Shown here piece by piece: positions 46,549 through 56,227 of a stretch of DNA of 64,000 nucleotides. The notes beneath the pieces were generated by a model that saw nothing but the letters and a program-made list of their open reading frames with translations, was not told where the DNA came from and ran no database searches. The position numbers and the translations under genes are program-made. Position 1 is the first letter of the stretch, and each line of letters begins with the position of its first letter. This DNA comes from Roseimaritima sediminicola (GTDB lineage Bacteria > Planctomycetota > Planctomycetia > Pirellulales > Pirellulaceae): assembly GCF_009618275.1 (NCBI RefSeq), contig NZ_WIAD01000023.1:1-64000 (forward strand), in the 5' to 3' direction.

Positions 46549-47607
46549 ATGTCACGCTCCAATCCGTTTCGGCCCGCGCTGGCCAAGATGCAACCCTACG
46601 TCCCGGGCGAACAACCGCAGGGCGGCAAGTTCATCAAACTGAACACCAACGAAAACCCCTATCCGGCTCCGCCCGCGGTCACCGAAGCGATCAAGTCCGC
46701 CGCCACCGCGGGCCTGCAGCGCTACCCCGACCCGGTCGCCAGCGCGTTCCGCCGCCGGGCCGCCGAGGTGCTGGACCTGCCCGGTCCCGAATGGATTCTG
46801 GCCGGCAACGGCAGCGACGAAATCCTGACGATTCTGGTGCGAGCCATGGTCGGAGAAGGCCAGCGTCTGCGGCTGCCCTATCCCAGCTACATCCTTTACC
46901 GCACCCTGGCCGACATTCAGGGTGCCCAGTGGGAACAAACCGCGTTCTCACCCGACTGGCAATTGCCGGCCGCCTTCGGCCACAGCGACGACCGTCTGCG
47001 CCTGGCGTTCCTGCCCAACCCGAACAGCCCCAGCGGCACCGTGATTCCGCCCGACCAAGTCCTGCAGTTCGCCCAGACGCTGCCCTGTCCGCTGGTGGTC
47101 GACGAGGCCTACGCCGACTTTGCCGACACCCACTGCCTGGACCTGGTCCGCCAGAGCGATCAGGTGTTCGTGACGCGGACGCTGAGCAAGTCGTACGCGT
47201 TGGCGGGCCTGCGTTTCGGATTCGTCGTGGCTCAGCCGCACCGGATTGCGGAACTGCAAAAGATTAAGGACAGCTACAACTGCGACACGCTGTCGATCGC
47301 CGCCGCCACCGCAGCGATCGGCAGCACCGAGTGGTTGGCCGACAACGTCGCCAAAATCCGAGCGACCCGCGGGCGGATGGAACAGCGTTTGGCCGAACTG
47401 GGATTCCACGTCACTCCCTCGCAAGCCAACTTCGTTTGGTGTCAGCACCCGGATAAATCGCACAAGCTGATCTATGAACACCTGAAACAAAGCCAGATCC
47501 TGGTGCGGTACATGGACTTTCCGGACTGGGGCGACGGGCTGCGGATTAGTGTAGGCACCGACGATCAAGCGGACGCCTGCCTGCTGATGTTATCACAAGT
47601 ACTGTAG
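46549..47607 (+). CDS. hisC: histidinol-phosphate aminotransferase
   Basis: Predicted 352-aa PLP enzyme (fold type I) of histidine synthesis. FIKLNTNENPYPAPPAVTEAI near residue 25, then LAGNGSDEILTILVRAM, FLPNPNSPSGTVIP, VVDEAYADFAD and the PLP lysine motif TRTLSKSYALAGLRFGF are present. The C-terminus LRISVGTDDQADACL is typical. I chose the ATG at 46549; the frame remains open upstream through the R5 repeats, giving a spurious leader of two repeat-coded segments. hisB follows 12 bases later. Confidence 0.95.
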   Translation: MSRSNPFRPALAKMQPYVPGEQPQGGKFIKLNTNENPYPAPPAVTEAIKSAATAGLQRYPDPVASAFRRRAAEVLDLPGPEWILAGNGSDEILTILVRAMVGEGQRLRLPYPSYILYRTLADIQGAQWEQTAFSPDWQLPAAFGHSDDRLRLAFLPNPNSPSGTVIPPDQVLQFAQTLPCPLVVDEAYADFADTHCLDLVRQSDQVFVTRTLSKSYALAGLRFGFVVAQPHRIAELQKIKDSYNCDTLSIAAATAAIGSTEWLADNVAKIRATRGRMEQRLAELGFHVTPSQANFVWCQHPDKSHKLIYEHLKQSQILVRYMDFPDWGDGLRISVGTDDQADACLLMLSQVL

Positions 47608-47619
47608 GAAACGGTCGTA

Positions 47620-48207
47620 ATGGGACGTAGCGCCAAAATCGAACGCCGCACCGGCGAAACCAATATCCAGTTAAGCGTCGACCTGGACGGCAACGGGGAC
47701 GGCACGCGCCGCACGGGCATCGGATTTCTGGACCACATGCTGGACCTGTTCGCCCGCCACGCTCTTGTCGACCTGGACGTGCAGGCCGAAGGCGACTTGC
47801 ACGTGGACGACCATCACACCACCGAAGACGTCGGGATCTGCCTGGGTCAAGCCATCGACCAAGCGCTGGGCAGTCGCGCCGGGGTCCGCCGCTACGGTCA
47901 CTGGACGTTGCCGATGGATGAGGTGTTGGTCACCGCCGCGGTGGATATGGGCGGACGGTATGCGTTTGAATACCACGCCGAAATCCGGGCCGCCAAAATC
48001 GGCACCTTCGACACCGAATTGGTGGAACACTTCTGGCAAAGCTTTGCGGCCAACGCGCACTGCAATCTGCATGTGGTAATGCACCACGGCCGCAATGCGC
48101 ATCACATCGCCGAAGCCGTCTTCAAAGCCACCGCGAGGGCGATACGCATGGCGGTCGAAGACGATCCCCGCAGCGACGCGGTGCCCAGCACCAAGGGCGT
48201 CCTCTGA
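47620..48207 (+). CDS. hisB: imidazoleglycerol-phosphate dehydratase
   Basis: Predicted 195-aa monofunctional HisB. It begins [19 protein letters not shown], then [20 protein letters not shown] and the metal-binding [15 protein letters not shown]. The second manganese motif [21 protein letters not shown] and the end [10 protein letters not shown] follow. No phosphatase domain is fused. It closes the hisDCB series; remaining his genes are not in the window. Confidence 0.96.
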   Translation: MGRSAKIERRTGETNIQLSVDLDGNGDGTRRTGIGFLDHMLDLFARHALVDLDVQAEGDLHVDDHHTTEDVGICLGQAIDQALGSRAGVRRYGHWTLPMDEVLVTAAVDMGGRYAFEYHAEIRAAKIGTFDTELVEHFWQSFAANAHCNLHVVMHHGRNAHHIAEAVFKATARAIRMAVEDDPRSDAVPSTKGVL

Positions 48208-48443
48208 CGCAAGGGCGTCCGAGCAAGCCGAATGATTGCGCAAATCGGCAGGCTGCGATGTTTTTTTTCCCTTCGCGTTGCCCCAAGCGTTCGCTTGCCG
48301 CCGCGGCGGTATATGCTGGACGCCAACCGTCCGCGTACGAGGCGACCTGATCGGGGGCACAAACTGGACGAAGCATCCAGTAAAAACGACCAGGACGTGG
48401 ACCGGAGAGGAACCATCGTTAGAACGTCAGAAGCGAGAAGCCT

Positions 48444-49403
48444 GTGCCTGCGACCATCGTTTGCCCGTCTTGTCAGACCAAATTAAAACTTCCCGATTCG
48501 GCGCTGGGCAAACAGGTCCGCTGCCCCAAATGCTCCAAGACGCTGCGGGTGCCGGCGTCTGGCGGCAAGTCCGCCGCAACGCCTTCAAAGCCGGCCGCTT
48601 CTGCAAGACCAGCCGCTTCGGCACCTGGTGCAAAGAAGACCACGATCCGCTGTCCGGGATGCAGCAAACAGCTGGCGGTCAGCGCCAGCAGTGCGGGCAA
48701 AGTCGTGCAGTGTCCGCAGTGCAGCAAGAAGCTGCGAATTCCAGCCGCCAAAGGATCCGCGCCGGGCCCCGCAGCCCCGGCGGCCCCAGCGCCCGCTCCG
48801 GCAGCCCCATCAGCGCCCGAATCTTCGCCGTTTGATTTCGACGTTCCAGGCCAAGACTTCGGCGCCCCGGCTCAGGGCGGCGGGTTTCCATCGAGCCCTG
48901 CTAGCGGCGGCGGCGGCGGAGCACCCGCGTTCGGCGGCGGCGGCGGTTTTCCTGCCAGTCCTCCGTCACAGGCCGCGTCGCCATATGCGCCGCCCAGCGG
49001 CAATTTCGGAAAGCCCGCCGGAGGCGGTTCTTCGGGCGGCAGCCGATCGACTTTTTACATAATCAACGGAGTGCTGATCACGATCTGGGGTGTTCTGATG
49101 CTGCTTGGTGCCCTCCTGCGCGCCGGCCAAATAACCGTCTTGCTGACCACTCAGGAAATCCCTGCGGAGGCGTACGCTCGCGTTGCCGGCTTCATCGCCG
49201 GCGCTCTGTTTAGCTTCGTAGTTGGAACCGTCATGACGTGGGGCGGCATCGTGATGGCGAGACGCAGTAGCCTCGCAGGCGCTCGAACAGCCGCCGTCCT
49301 CGCCGCCCTTCCTTGTCCCGGATGCTTGGTATTCCCGTTCGGGATCTGGGCCTGTTTCCTGGTTTTCGGCCAGCACGCAAAGAAAGATTTCGGGGTGCGG
49401 TAG
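48444..49403 (+). CDS. membrane protein with two N-terminal zinc ribbons
   Basis: Predicted 319-aa protein. Two similar zinc-ribbon motifs lie at the N-terminus: CPSCQTKLKLPDSALGKQVRCPKC (about 7-30) and CPGCSKQLAVSASSAGKVVQCPQC (about 70-93), like MJ0042-type ribbons. A long Ala/Pro then Gly/Phe-rich linker (about 100-195) leads to three or four membrane spans (about 200-305). The start is GTG at 48444; no ATG fits. Proteins combining such ribbons with membrane segments are common hypotheticals in planctomycetes. Function unknown. The gap 48208-48443 before it shows no gene. Confidence 0.75.
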   Translation: MPATIVCPSCQTKLKLPDSALGKQVRCPKCSKTLRVPASGGKSAATPSKPAASARPAASAPGAKKTTIRCPGCSKQLAVSASSAGKVVQCPQCSKKLRIPAAKGSAPGPAAPAAPAPAPAAPSAPESSPFDFDVPGQDFGAPAQGGGFPSSPASGGGGGAPAFGGGGGFPASPPSQAASPYAPPSGNFGKPAGGGSSGGSRSTFYIINGVLITIWGVLMLLGALLRAGQITVLLTTQEIPAEAYARVAGFIAGALFSFVVGTVMTWGGIVMARRSSLAGARTAAVLAALPCPGCLVFPFGIWACFLVFGQHAKKDFGVR

Positions 49404-49490
49404 AAGCCAACCCTCGGCCGCCGCCGAGTCCGCCAGCCGACGGCGCCAGCCGCGGGTCTCCCAAGCACGTCGCAACATCTAATTCGGCTT

Positions 49491-49605
49491 TACTCTCCCT
49501 CTGGGAGAGTCGGGCTCTCAGGCCCGGAGAGGGTTTTCGTAGGGCCCTCCCCGGGCCTAAGAGCCCGACCCTCCCGCTGCGCGGGAGGGTGTTGTCGCGG
49601 GGTTT
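49491..49605. repeat. two facing copies of repeat family R4
   Basis: A reversed copy (49491-49539) and a direct copy (49543-49605) of the element at 5884-5933 face each other, and the second carries its own short hairpin (CTCCCGCTGCGCGGGAG). They lie in the gap 49404-49833, which has no convincing gene. The stretch 49620-49750 is featureless. Confidence 0.85.
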
Positions 49606-49754
49606 TACCTAAAGATTCATGCCGACGTGCTTAGCCATGACGGTTTTCGCCGCTGCAACGCTGCGCAACCGTCAACGCCGCGGAAACGCGAATCGTCGCC
49701 GCACGCTCCCCCGCCGCGAGCGCCTGACGCTGTCCGCGTTCGGCTGCGCGGCAC

Positions 49755-49797
49755 AAAAAAACGCAACCACGAATCTTACGACTCGTGGTTGCGTTTT
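49755..49797 (-). terminator. rho-independent terminator of the rpsB-tsf unit
   Basis: A perfect 14-pair stem (49759-49772 with 49783-49796), loop of 10, read on the minus strand as AAACGCAACCACGA and its complement, followed by a run of T. It lies 37 bases after the tsf stop. On the + strand it is followed by a shorter T run, so weak bidirectional action is possible. Confidence 0.92.
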
Positions 49798-49833
49798 GAC
49801 CGTTTGCTTTACCGTCCTGATCCGGCGGCTCTC

Positions 49834-50817
49834 TCAGCCGACGGCGACGCGTTTGAACTCGATGATTTCGGCTTCGTCGCCCAGGTCCTTGACCGCCTGT
49901 TCGACGGTCTTGGTGTCGTCCAGAGCGTAGACCTGACTGAGCAGGCAGTGCTCCAGGTCCAACAGGGTGTTGTCGGCGACGAATCGTTCCAGTTTGCCCG
50001 GGACGATCTTGTCCCAGATCTTCTCCGGCTTGCCTTCGGCCTTCAGTTGGGCCTTGATGTCCTCTTCGGCCTGGGCCATGACTTCTTCGGTCAACTGGCG
50101 ACGGCTGGCGTACTGGGGCACATTCTTTTGCGGCTTGCCCAGGTTCTCGCGAGCGTTCAATTCGTTCTCGGCGATGATCTGCGCTCGCAGAGCTTCGGTT
50201 TCCTTGGTCACGAATTCGTCGTCGAACTCTTCCGGACGCAGGATCGAAGGCCGCATCGCTGCGATGTGCATCGCCACGTTACGGAAGAACTTTGCGGCTT
50301 CGGCGTTGCCGCCATCCTTGTAGGAAACCAGCACACCGATTTTGCTGCCGGCGTGGATGTAGGAGGCGATCTTTTCGCCTTCGACCACTTGGTAATCGGA
50401 AACCTCGATCTTTTCGCCGATCACGCCGGTCTTCTCGACCATCTTTTCCTGGACCGTGCTGCCATCGTAGGCCAGGGCCAGCAATTCTTCCTTGGTGTTG
50501 ACCTTCTTGTCGGCGGCCAATTTGGCCACGTCCTGAACGAAGGCGATGAAGTCTTCGTTTTTGGCCACGAAGTCGGTTTCGCAGCTGACGGCCAACAACA
50601 AACCGCGGGTGCCCGAGTCGTCCAACAGGGCCACGACGACGCCTTCGTTGGCTTCGCGGTCGGCGCGTTTGGCGGCCACCTTCTGTCCCTTCTTGCGCAG
50701 GTAGTCCAGGGCGCCGTCGAAGTCGCCGCCGGATTCCTTCAGCGCGGCTTTGCAGTCCATCATGCCCGCGCCGGTGGCTTTGCGTAATTCACTAATGTCT
50801 TTTGCGGTAATAGCCAT
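49834..50817 (-). CDS. tsf: elongation factor Ts
   Basis: Predicted 327-aa guanine nucleotide exchange factor for EF-Tu. The N-terminal domain reads ITAKDISELRKATGAGMMDCKAALKE, with the TDFVAKN motif of the core domain near residue 80 (SCETDFVAKNEDFI). HIAAMRP and the C-terminal module follow. The length is a little over the usual 280-310. I chose the ATG at 50817. It lies downstream of rpsB, the near-universal order, with a 236-base gap that contains GC-rich sequence but no gene. Confidence 0.96.
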   Translation of the reverse strand: MAITAKDISELRKATGAGMMDCKAALKESGGDFDGALDYLRKKGQKVAAKRADREANEGVVVALLDDSGTRGLLLAVSCETDFVAKNEDFIAFVQDVAKLAADKKVNTKEELLALAYDGSTVQEKMVEKTGVIGEKIEVSDYQVVEGEKIASYIHAGSKIGVLVSYKDGGNAEAAKFFRNVAMHIAAMRPSILRPEEFDDEFVTKETEALRAQIIAENELNARENLGKPQKNVPQYASRRQLTEEVMAQAEEDIKAQLKAEGKPEKIWDKIVPGKLERFVADNTLLDLEHCLLSQVYALDDTKTVEQAVKDLGDEAEIIEFKRVAVG

Positions 50818-51053
50818 CGTGTTTCTTTCTAGATCGTTCGTGCTGGAAACGGAGTATTCAGGGTACGGATAGGGATACGCCGGCAGAAGACAACCTCGCT
50901 GCGCACCACAGCGAGCCACGAACGAGGAAGGCTGCTGGGCGGGCGACCCAGGGGCCGCAGCGGGCGGCGGCCGGGCCGGCGTGGTCGTCGTGCCGCAAAC
51001 GCGGCCTGCTGGAAATCAACAGACCGCCTTGAGGATCGAAGAGTTCGCGAACG

Positions 51054-51836
51054 CTAGCTGGTCGCTTCGGCGGCTTGCTCCGAAGCACCGGCCGGCGCGC
51101 CAGCCTTCTCGGCCTCGGCCGGGGTGCCTTTGCCCGCGATGACCGCGTCGGCCAGCTGTTTCATGATGATCTCGATCGAACGGATACCGTCGTCGTTGCC
51201 GGGGATCGGCAGATCGATCAGATCGGGGTTGCTGTCGGTATCGATCAAGGCCACGGTGGGAATCCCCAACCGCTTGGCTTCGCGGACCGCGTTGCGTTCC
51301 TTGCCCGGGTCGATGATGACCAAGCATTCGGGCAACCGGTTCATGTTGCGCAAACCGTTCAGGTTGCGATACATCTTGCGGTATTCGCGGTTCAGAGCCG
51401 ACTGCATCTTCTTGGAATAGTTGTCCAGTTCGTCACCGGAACGGATCTTTTCCAGTTCTTCCAAGCGGCTCAAGCGGCTGCGAATCGTGCGGAAGTTCGT
51501 CAGCGTGCCGCCCAACCAACGCTCGGCGACAAACGGCATGCCGCAACGCAGGCAGTGCTCCTCGACCGCCTCTCCGGCCTGACGCTTGGTGCCCACGAAC
51601 AGGATCAAACCGTTGTTCTCGGCCACCTGCTGCAGGTATTTCTTGGCCCGCAACAACCCTCGCAGGGTTTCGCGGATGTCCAGAATGTGGATCTGGTTCT
51701 TGCGGCCAAAGATGTACGGTGCCATCTTCGGGTTCCACAAACTGGTGCGGTGTCCAAAGTGCACACCGGCTTCGATCATCGTCTGCACGATCGTGTTGGG
51801 ATCGGTGCTGGAAGCAGGGCTGGCGTCAGTACTCAT
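51054..51836 (-). CDS. rpsB: 30S ribosomal protein S2 (uS2)
   Basis: Predicted 260-aa protein. [25 protein letters not shown] near residue 20, [28 protein letters not shown] and [19 protein letters not shown] are canonical S2 motifs. An Ala/Glu-rich tail of about 30 residues extends the C-terminus. I chose the ATG at 51836, with an AGGAGA box about 10 bases upstream. It is the first gene of the rpsB-tsf unit; a terminator of the upstream gene lies at 51969-52000. Confidence 0.97.
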   Translation of the reverse strand: MSTDASPASSTDPNTIVQTMIEAGVHFGHRTSLWNPKMAPYIFGRKNQIHILDIRETLRGLLRAKKYLQQVAENNGLILFVGTKRQAGEAVEEHCLRCGMPFVAERWLGGTLTNFRTIRSRLSRLEELEKIRSGDELDNYSKKMQSALNREYRKMYRNLNGLRNMNRLPECLVIIDPGKERNAVREAKRLGIPTVALIDTDSNPDLIDLPIPGNDDGIRSIEIIMKQLADAVIAGKGTPAEAEKAGAPAGASEQAAEATS

Positions 51837-51968
51837 CGGGGGTTTTCTCCTGGTTTTCGACCGGTCCAAGCAACGTCGCCCAAGCACAGCCAATGCCTTG
51901 CTTCGGCCACGGCCAGAGCCCTCGGGGGCCCTTCGCCCGTAGTGTCAAAAAGTACGAAAGGGAACAGT

Positions 51969-52000
51969 AAAAAAGCCCACGTCCGCAACAGAACGTGGGC
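51969..52000 (-). terminator. rho-independent terminator upstream of rpsB
   Basis: On the minus strand an 8-pair stem, GCCCACGT with ACGTGGGC (52000-51993 and 51982-51975), is followed by six T (51974-51969). It probably ends transcription of the glycine-zipper gene, 90 bases after its stop. An alternative role as an attenuator in the rpsB leader cannot be excluded. Confidence 0.8.
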
Positions 52001-52091
52001 CGAAGGTAGAAAATAGCGTGTTGACAACCGGTTGGTCAATGCGTAACGCAGACGCAATCTGAAATCTCAGATCTGAAAAAACTCGGCCGGC

Positions 52092-52763
52092 TCACAGCCC
52101 GATCGAAAATCCGAATCCGCCGTGGTGGTGGTGATGGTGGTGGTGATAATCGTAGGGGTGGTGGTAGTAGCGTCGCCGCGGAACCACGACCGGCACCGGG
52201 GTGTAGTGATGTCGCTCTTCGACGATCACCGGCGCGGGCTGGACGACGGTGGGAGCGGGAGCCGCGGCAGGGCCCCCCACCGGAGCTCGCTGCAAGGCCG
52301 TGATCACCACTTCGCGAACCCCCTGTTGGTGCAGAGAGATGATGTCCGAGACCTCCAGGCGGCGCTGCACCCCACGCTGCTCGATATGGCCCAGGATCAC
52401 CGAATCGGACAGGCCGCTGCGGGTCATGTTGATCACGTCGGCCGTCGTGACGGCGCCCTGCGTTTGGGCGTATCGCGACTGTTGGTACTGGTAGTTCTGC
52501 TGCTGGTACTGGTAGCGCTGGCGCTGCAGGGCCTGTTCTTGGTCTTTGGCGCTACCGAGCGCCCCGCCGGCAACGGCACCTAAGACGCCGCCGATCACCG
52601 CTCCGGCTCCGGCTTCGTCGTTGTTTTCTCCGATGATGCTACCGGCAACCGCCCCGGCGATGCCGCCCAGGGTGGCGCCGCGGCGGGTATTGGCTTGCCC
52701 ACTGGCGGTCGAACAGGCAATCGCAGTGATGACAAGCATCGGGCCAACCAAGCGTTGGTTCAT
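52092..52763 (-). CDS. glycine-zipper exported protein with His-rich tail
   Basis: Predicted 223-aa protein. An N-terminal signal (LVGPMLVITAIACSTASGQA) with a Cys that might be lipidated precedes a glycine-zipper domain (about 28-70, GATLGGIAGAVAGSIIGE and GAVIGGVLGAVAGGALG). A Gln/Tyr-rich stretch follows, then a small domain (TADVINMTRSGLSDSVILGHIEQRG) and a Pro-rich region. The end is a run of eight His before GGFGFSIGL. The His tail may bind metal. Glycine-zipper segments often insert into or span membranes. ATG at 52763 fits the signal. Function unknown. Confidence 0.8.
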   Translation of the reverse strand: MNQRLVGPMLVITAIACSTASGQANTRRGATLGGIAGAVAGSIIGENNDEAGAGAVIGGVLGAVAGGALGSAKDQEQALQRQRYQYQQQNYQYQQSRYAQTQGAVTTADVINMTRSGLSDSVILGHIEQRGVQRRLEVSDIISLHQQGVREVVITALQRAPVGGPAAAPAPTVVQPAPVIVEERHHYTPVPVVVPRRRYYHHPYDYHHHHHHHHGGFGFSIGL

Positions 52764-52877
52764 GGTCGTGTATCCACAAAAATCGGGTATTGGGTCTGAC
52801 GATGGATAAATCGGCGGGAGATGGTTCTTTAGCGGGAAACCTCTCCAGCGGGCAACGTCAGTTTGTGCTAGCACCCG

Positions 52878-53201
52878 TTAACCAGACGCCTCGACCTCAA
52901 ACCGCTCGCCCAACAACTCTACCACATCGCCGACGACCAGCTGCTTGCGGCGGCGAGTTTCAACCTGTCCGTTGACCCACACCTCGCCGCCTTGGATCAG
53001 CAGCTTGGCCTGCCCCCCGGTGCCGACGAGGCCACAGAATTTCAGAAAATCGTCCAGCCGGATCGTGGGCAGCTCGGGCTGCTGGGCGTCTTGAGGCGGG
53101 CCAGGCTGCTCGGGCGGGCCAGATTGCTCGGGCGGGCCAGATTGCTCGGGCGGGCCAGATTGCTCGGGAGGGCCAGCGGCGCCGGCGTTGGGTTCGGTCA
53201 T
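52878..53201 (-). CDS. S4-domain RNA-binding protein
   Basis: Predicted 107-aa protein. The C-terminal 65 residues are a compact S4 fold like YaaA/YbcJ: IRLDDFLKFCGLVGTGGQAKLLIQGGEVWVNGQVETRRRKQL. The N-terminal 40 residues are low complexity, with four GPPEQ(S/P) hexapeptides coded by 18-base tandem repeats (about 53098-53170). I chose the ATG at 53201. Single S4 proteins of this type are thought to bind structured RNA such as rRNA; the precise target here is unknown. Confidence 0.88.
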   Translation of the reverse strand: MTEPNAGAAGPPEQSGPPEQSGPPEQSGPPEQPGPPQDAQQPELPTIRLDDFLKFCGLVGTGGQAKLLIQGGEVWVNGQVETRRRKQLVVGDVVELLGERFEVEASG

Positions 53202-53324
53202 CGTGGGGAACTCGTTTCGGTGGAAAGGTTTCGGGCGTCGCACAGAAAAGGAAGAAAGAAAAACGACCGCGACGGGCGCGAGAGGGTCTCCCCGGTGGGG
53301 AGCGACTGGGGGGCGGCTGAACGG

Positions 53325-54512
53325 TTACGGCGAAACGGCCCGCTGGGCGATCTCGCGAACCTGATGAACGCTCAACCGGTGCCTGTCGGCGACCGCCTTG
53401 GCCTCTTCGTACTCCACGGCAAACCGCCACGAACCGTCCGGCAACCGACACTCCTTGCCGACGACCGGCCCGAGTTCGGTTTCGCGCGTGACCGAGCGGC
53501 GAGCCAATTTGTGACGCTCGGCGCGATAACGGCGGATGCCGATCGTTCCGGTTGCCAGAAACAGGATCCGCTCCAGCTCGCACGCTCGCCCCTCGGGGCA
53601 CAGCACGCTGACCTGCACGCCCGAGCGGCCTTTCTTCATCACGCACGGCGTTTGGATCACGTCCAAGGCTCCCGCTTCCAGCACGGCCTCGCACGCTGCG
53701 GCGATGTCTTCTGCCGGGGTATTGTCGATGTTGGTTTCCAAAACCGTCACCCGGTCGTACTCCAGGGGCGAGGGCGAGTCGCCGTCGGCCTCGGCCAATT
53801 CGCCCACCAGGACCCTCAGGACGTTTGCTTGGCCTTCCAGATCCTTCTGGCCCGCGCCGTAGCCGACGGCCCGCGGCGTCATCGCCGGCACCGAGCCGAA
53901 ACGGCGGGCGGTCGCTTTCAAAATCGCCGCACCGGTGGGTGTGGTCAACTCGATCGGAGCTTCGCTGGCGGCGATCGGGATGTCGCACAGCAGTTCGGCG
54001 GTCGCCGGCGCCGGGATCGAAACGCGGCCGTGATCGATCTGGATAAAGCCCGTACCGGTGGGCACGGCGGACGCTTCGACCGCGGCGATCTCCAAATCAT
54101 CCAGGGCGATCGCCGAACCGACGATGTCGGCGATCGAATCGATCGCGCCCACCTCGTGAAAATGGACCTTCTGGATACTCGTGCCGTGCACCTTGGCCTC
54201 GGCCGCGGCCAGAGCCGCAAAAATGTCGCGTGCCCGCCGCTTGGCTCCTTCGGAGATCGCATCGGCCTGGTCGATCATCGCTTCGATGTGATGCAGATGA
54301 CGATGCGCGTGCTCGGGTGGATGGGTGATCGTCACCTGCACGGCCCGAAACCCCGCCTTGCGGACGTCCTCGGTCGTGATCGACAGCTCCCCCAGACCCA
54401 GCGACCGGACCCCCTGAACAATCCGTTCCAAAGACGCTCCCGCATCGATCAGCGCTCCCAGCGTCATATCGCCGCTGATCCCGCTGAGACAATCAAAATA
54501 TGCGACCCGCAT
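53325..54512 (-). CDS. larC: nickel insertion protein LarC
   Basis: Predicted 395-aa protein of the LarC family, which inserts nickel to complete the nickel-pincer nucleotide cofactor of lactate racemase-type enzymes. MRVAYFDCLSGISGDMTLGALIDAG is the exact family start. HHIEAMID, VHFHEVGAIDSIADIVGSA and VPTGTGFIQIDHG follow. The LarC2 region is present in the same frame (LETNIDNTPAEDIAAACEAVL and VLCPEGRACELERILF), so no frameshift is needed here. The partners LarB and LarE are not in the window. ATG at 54512 is certain from the motif. Confidence 0.94.
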   Translation of the reverse strand: MRVAYFDCLSGISGDMTLGALIDAGASLERIVQGVRSLGLGELSITTEDVRKAGFRAVQVTITHPPEHAHRHLHHIEAMIDQADAISEGAKRRARDIFAALAAAEAKVHGTSIQKVHFHEVGAIDSIADIVGSAIALDDLEIAAVEASAVPTGTGFIQIDHGRVSIPAPATAELLCDIPIAASEAPIELTTPTGAAILKATARRFGSVPAMTPRAVGYGAGQKDLEGQANVLRVLVGELAEADGDSPSPLEYDRVTVLETNIDNTPAEDIAAACEAVLEAGALDVIQTPCVMKKGRSGVQVSVLCPEGRACELERILFLATGTIGIRRYRAERHKLARRSVTRETELGPVVGKECRLPDGSWRFAVEYEEAKAVADRHRLSVHQVREIAQRAVSP

Positions 54513-54686
54513 GGTGCTGTGTTCCTGTAAAGTGGCGTTGCCTTGGCGCGTTGAATCAGTAGAATCCGGGATTCTGATAGCTGCCCGAGGCTCTGCCGAG
54601 CCCCCTAAGGACCGTTTGACCAGCAGTTTACCAAGTCGACCCGTTCCTAAGTCGACCCATCGATTAAATCTAGCGAGACGATATCC

Positions 54687-54839
54687 ATGAAGGTTGTAAG
54701 CTCGATCGGAGCCCTGAAATACCGCCACCCGGACTGCCAAGTGGTCCGCCGTCGCGGCCGAATCTACGTGATTTGCAAGAGCAACCCACGCTTTAAAGTG
54801 CGTCAGGGTGGGGCCAAAATTAAGAAGCGTCGACGCTAA
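54687..54839 (+). CDS. rpmJ: 50S ribosomal protein L36 (bL36)
   Basis: A 50-codon gene (ATG at 54687, TAA at 54837). The protein starts [20 protein letters not shown], then [20 protein letters not shown], and ends with a basic tail (KIKKRRR). This matches the longer, zinc-ligand-poor form of bL36, which has an insert after the first strand and keeps only part of the Cys/His site. It stands alone, 174 bases from the divergent larC start, rather than in a ribosomal protein operon. No other gene overlaps it. Confidence 0.93.
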   Translation: MKVVSSIGALKYRHPDCQVVRRRGRIYVICKSNPRFKVRQGGAKIKKRRR

Positions 54840-54991
54840 GGCGTTAGACCCGCCGCATTTTCCGCATATCCCCTACATTCTGTGAGGCGAACGTTTACGG
54901 TTCGCATTAGGCGGATTCTGCCGGGATGCCGATGGGTGTCGTGTGCTGCTGTTCCAGCACCGACGTCCCACTGCACCCTGGATGAATCGCT

Positions 54992-55294
54992 ATGTCGCCT
55001 GTGTCCCCGTCCGCGGAAGCTGCGGAAACCGAATTGGCAGCTGTCGATGCCCCCGAAAGCGCGACACCTGCAAGCGACGCCGCCGAGCTCAGCACCCCCG
55101 AACCCGGCACACCCGAACCCGGCGGCCTGCTGCGAGAACTGGAACGGCGACAGGATGACGTCCTGGCGCAGATCGACGACCTGGATGCCAAAGTCACGGC
55201 CTTGCTGAGCGAGTTGGGGGTGACGCCGAGCGCCGATGCCGCGGACCGGGTCGCCCGACCATTGGCCGACGACGCGGCGACCAGCGAAGAATAA
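54992..55294 (+). CDS. small acidic coiled-coil protein, hypothetical
   Basis: Predicted 100-aa protein. The first 45 residues are Ala/Pro/Ser/Glu-rich and disordered. The middle (LLRELERRQDDVLAQIDDLDAKVTALLSELG, about 46-77) is a clear amphipathic coiled-coil helix. It lies 20 bases before the DUF58 gene on the same strand, so the two are probably co-transcribed. I recognise no family. The clean coiled coil supports it being real. Confidence 0.65.
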   Translation: MSPVSPSAEAAETELAAVDAPESATPASDAAELSTPEPGTPEPGGLLRELERRQDDVLAQIDDLDAKVTALLSELGVTPSADAADRVARPLADDAATSEE

Positions 55295-55314
55295 CGCTTA
55301 CCGGATCCGCGCCA

Positions 55315-56208
55315 GTGTCGGCGACCAACCCGCTTTCTCCCGAAGCGATCAACCAAATCAAACGGTTGGACCTTCGCGCTCGCACCGTCGTGCGAGGCTT
55401 TCTACAGGGCCTACACGCCAGCCCCTACCATGGGTTTTCGGTCCAGTTCAGCGAGCACCGGCGGTACAACCGCGGCGACGATCCCAAAGACATCGATTGG
55501 CTGGTCTACGCCAAGACCGACAAGTACTACGTCAAGCGGTTCGAGGCCGAAACGAACCTGACGGGTTATCTGGTCATGGACCTCAGCGAGTCGATGGGCT
55601 TTACCGACAGCCAACAGATGACCAAGTTCGAGTACTGCACCTGCTTGGCCGCTTCGCTGTGCTACCTGATGTTGATGCAGCAGGACCCGGTCGGCTTGAT
55701 CACCTTTGGCGACAAAGTCCGCGCCAGTTTGCCGGCCCGCAGCCGCCGCAGTCACTTGGGCGACGTGCTGGCCCATCTGACCAATCTCCAGCCCTCCGGC
55801 ACGACGGACCTGCCGGCTTGCCTGGCTCAGGTCGCCGCGATGCTGCAGCACCGCAGCCTGGTCATGCTGTTCAGCGATCTGCTGGGCGAACCGGAACCGG
55901 TGTTTTCCGCCCTGGCCCGGCTGCGACATGCCGGCCACGACGTGATCCTGTTTCACGTCCTGGACGAAGCCGAGGTGCGGTTTCCCTACGAGGGGTCGGT
56001 GCAGTTCGAGGATCCGGAAACCGGCGAGACGGTATCGGTCGACGCCACAGGGTTCCGCGAAGATTACTTGGCCAACCTGAACGAATTCCAGGAAGCCTAT
56101 CGGCGCAAGTGCAGCGACCTGCGGATCGACTACGTGCCGATGGATACCAGCATGCCCTTCGACACAGCCCTGACCGAGTACTTGATCAGCCGCCAAGGGC
56201 GCTTCTGA
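55315..56208 (+). CDS. DUF58 / vWA domain protein
   Basis: Predicted 297-aa soluble protein of the canonical DUF58 type: GFSVQFSEHRRYNRGDDPKDIDWLVYAKTDKYYVKRFEAET, then a vWA-like domain with YLVMDLSESMGF (DxSxS, metal site intact), GTTDLPACLAQVA and MLFSDLLGEPEPV. The start is GTG at 55315. Family members usually sit next to a MoxR ATPase; the nearest here is at 18173-19144 with its own DUF58 partner. The small coiled-coil gene precedes it. It converges with the lipoprotein gene across an inverted R1 pair. Confidence 0.92.
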   Translation: MSATNPLSPEAINQIKRLDLRARTVVRGFLQGLHASPYHGFSVQFSEHRRYNRGDDPKDIDWLVYAKTDKYYVKRFEAETNLTGYLVMDLSESMGFTDSQQMTKFEYCTCLAASLCYLMLMQQDPVGLITFGDKVRASLPARSRRSHLGDVLAHLTNLQPSGTTDLPACLAQVAAMLQHRSLVMLFSDLLGEPEPVFSALARLRHAGHDVILFHVLDEAEVRFPYEGSVQFEDPETGETVSVDATGFREDYLANLNEFQEAYRRKCSDLRIDYVPMDTSMPFDTALTEYLISRQGRF

Positions 56209-56227
56209 GCCGGTCGCGAGACGGCTT

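Noticed and set aside
46007-46555. 182-codon minus frame with three similar 32-residue segments
   Set aside because: It is the R5 tandem repeat read as protein plus antisense of hisD; the hairpin structure explains the periodicity.
52021-52045. TTGACAACCGGTTGGTCAA palindrome-like sequence upstream of rpsB
   Set aside because: The inner AACCGGTT is symmetric but the outer arms are offset by one base; no basis to call an operator.
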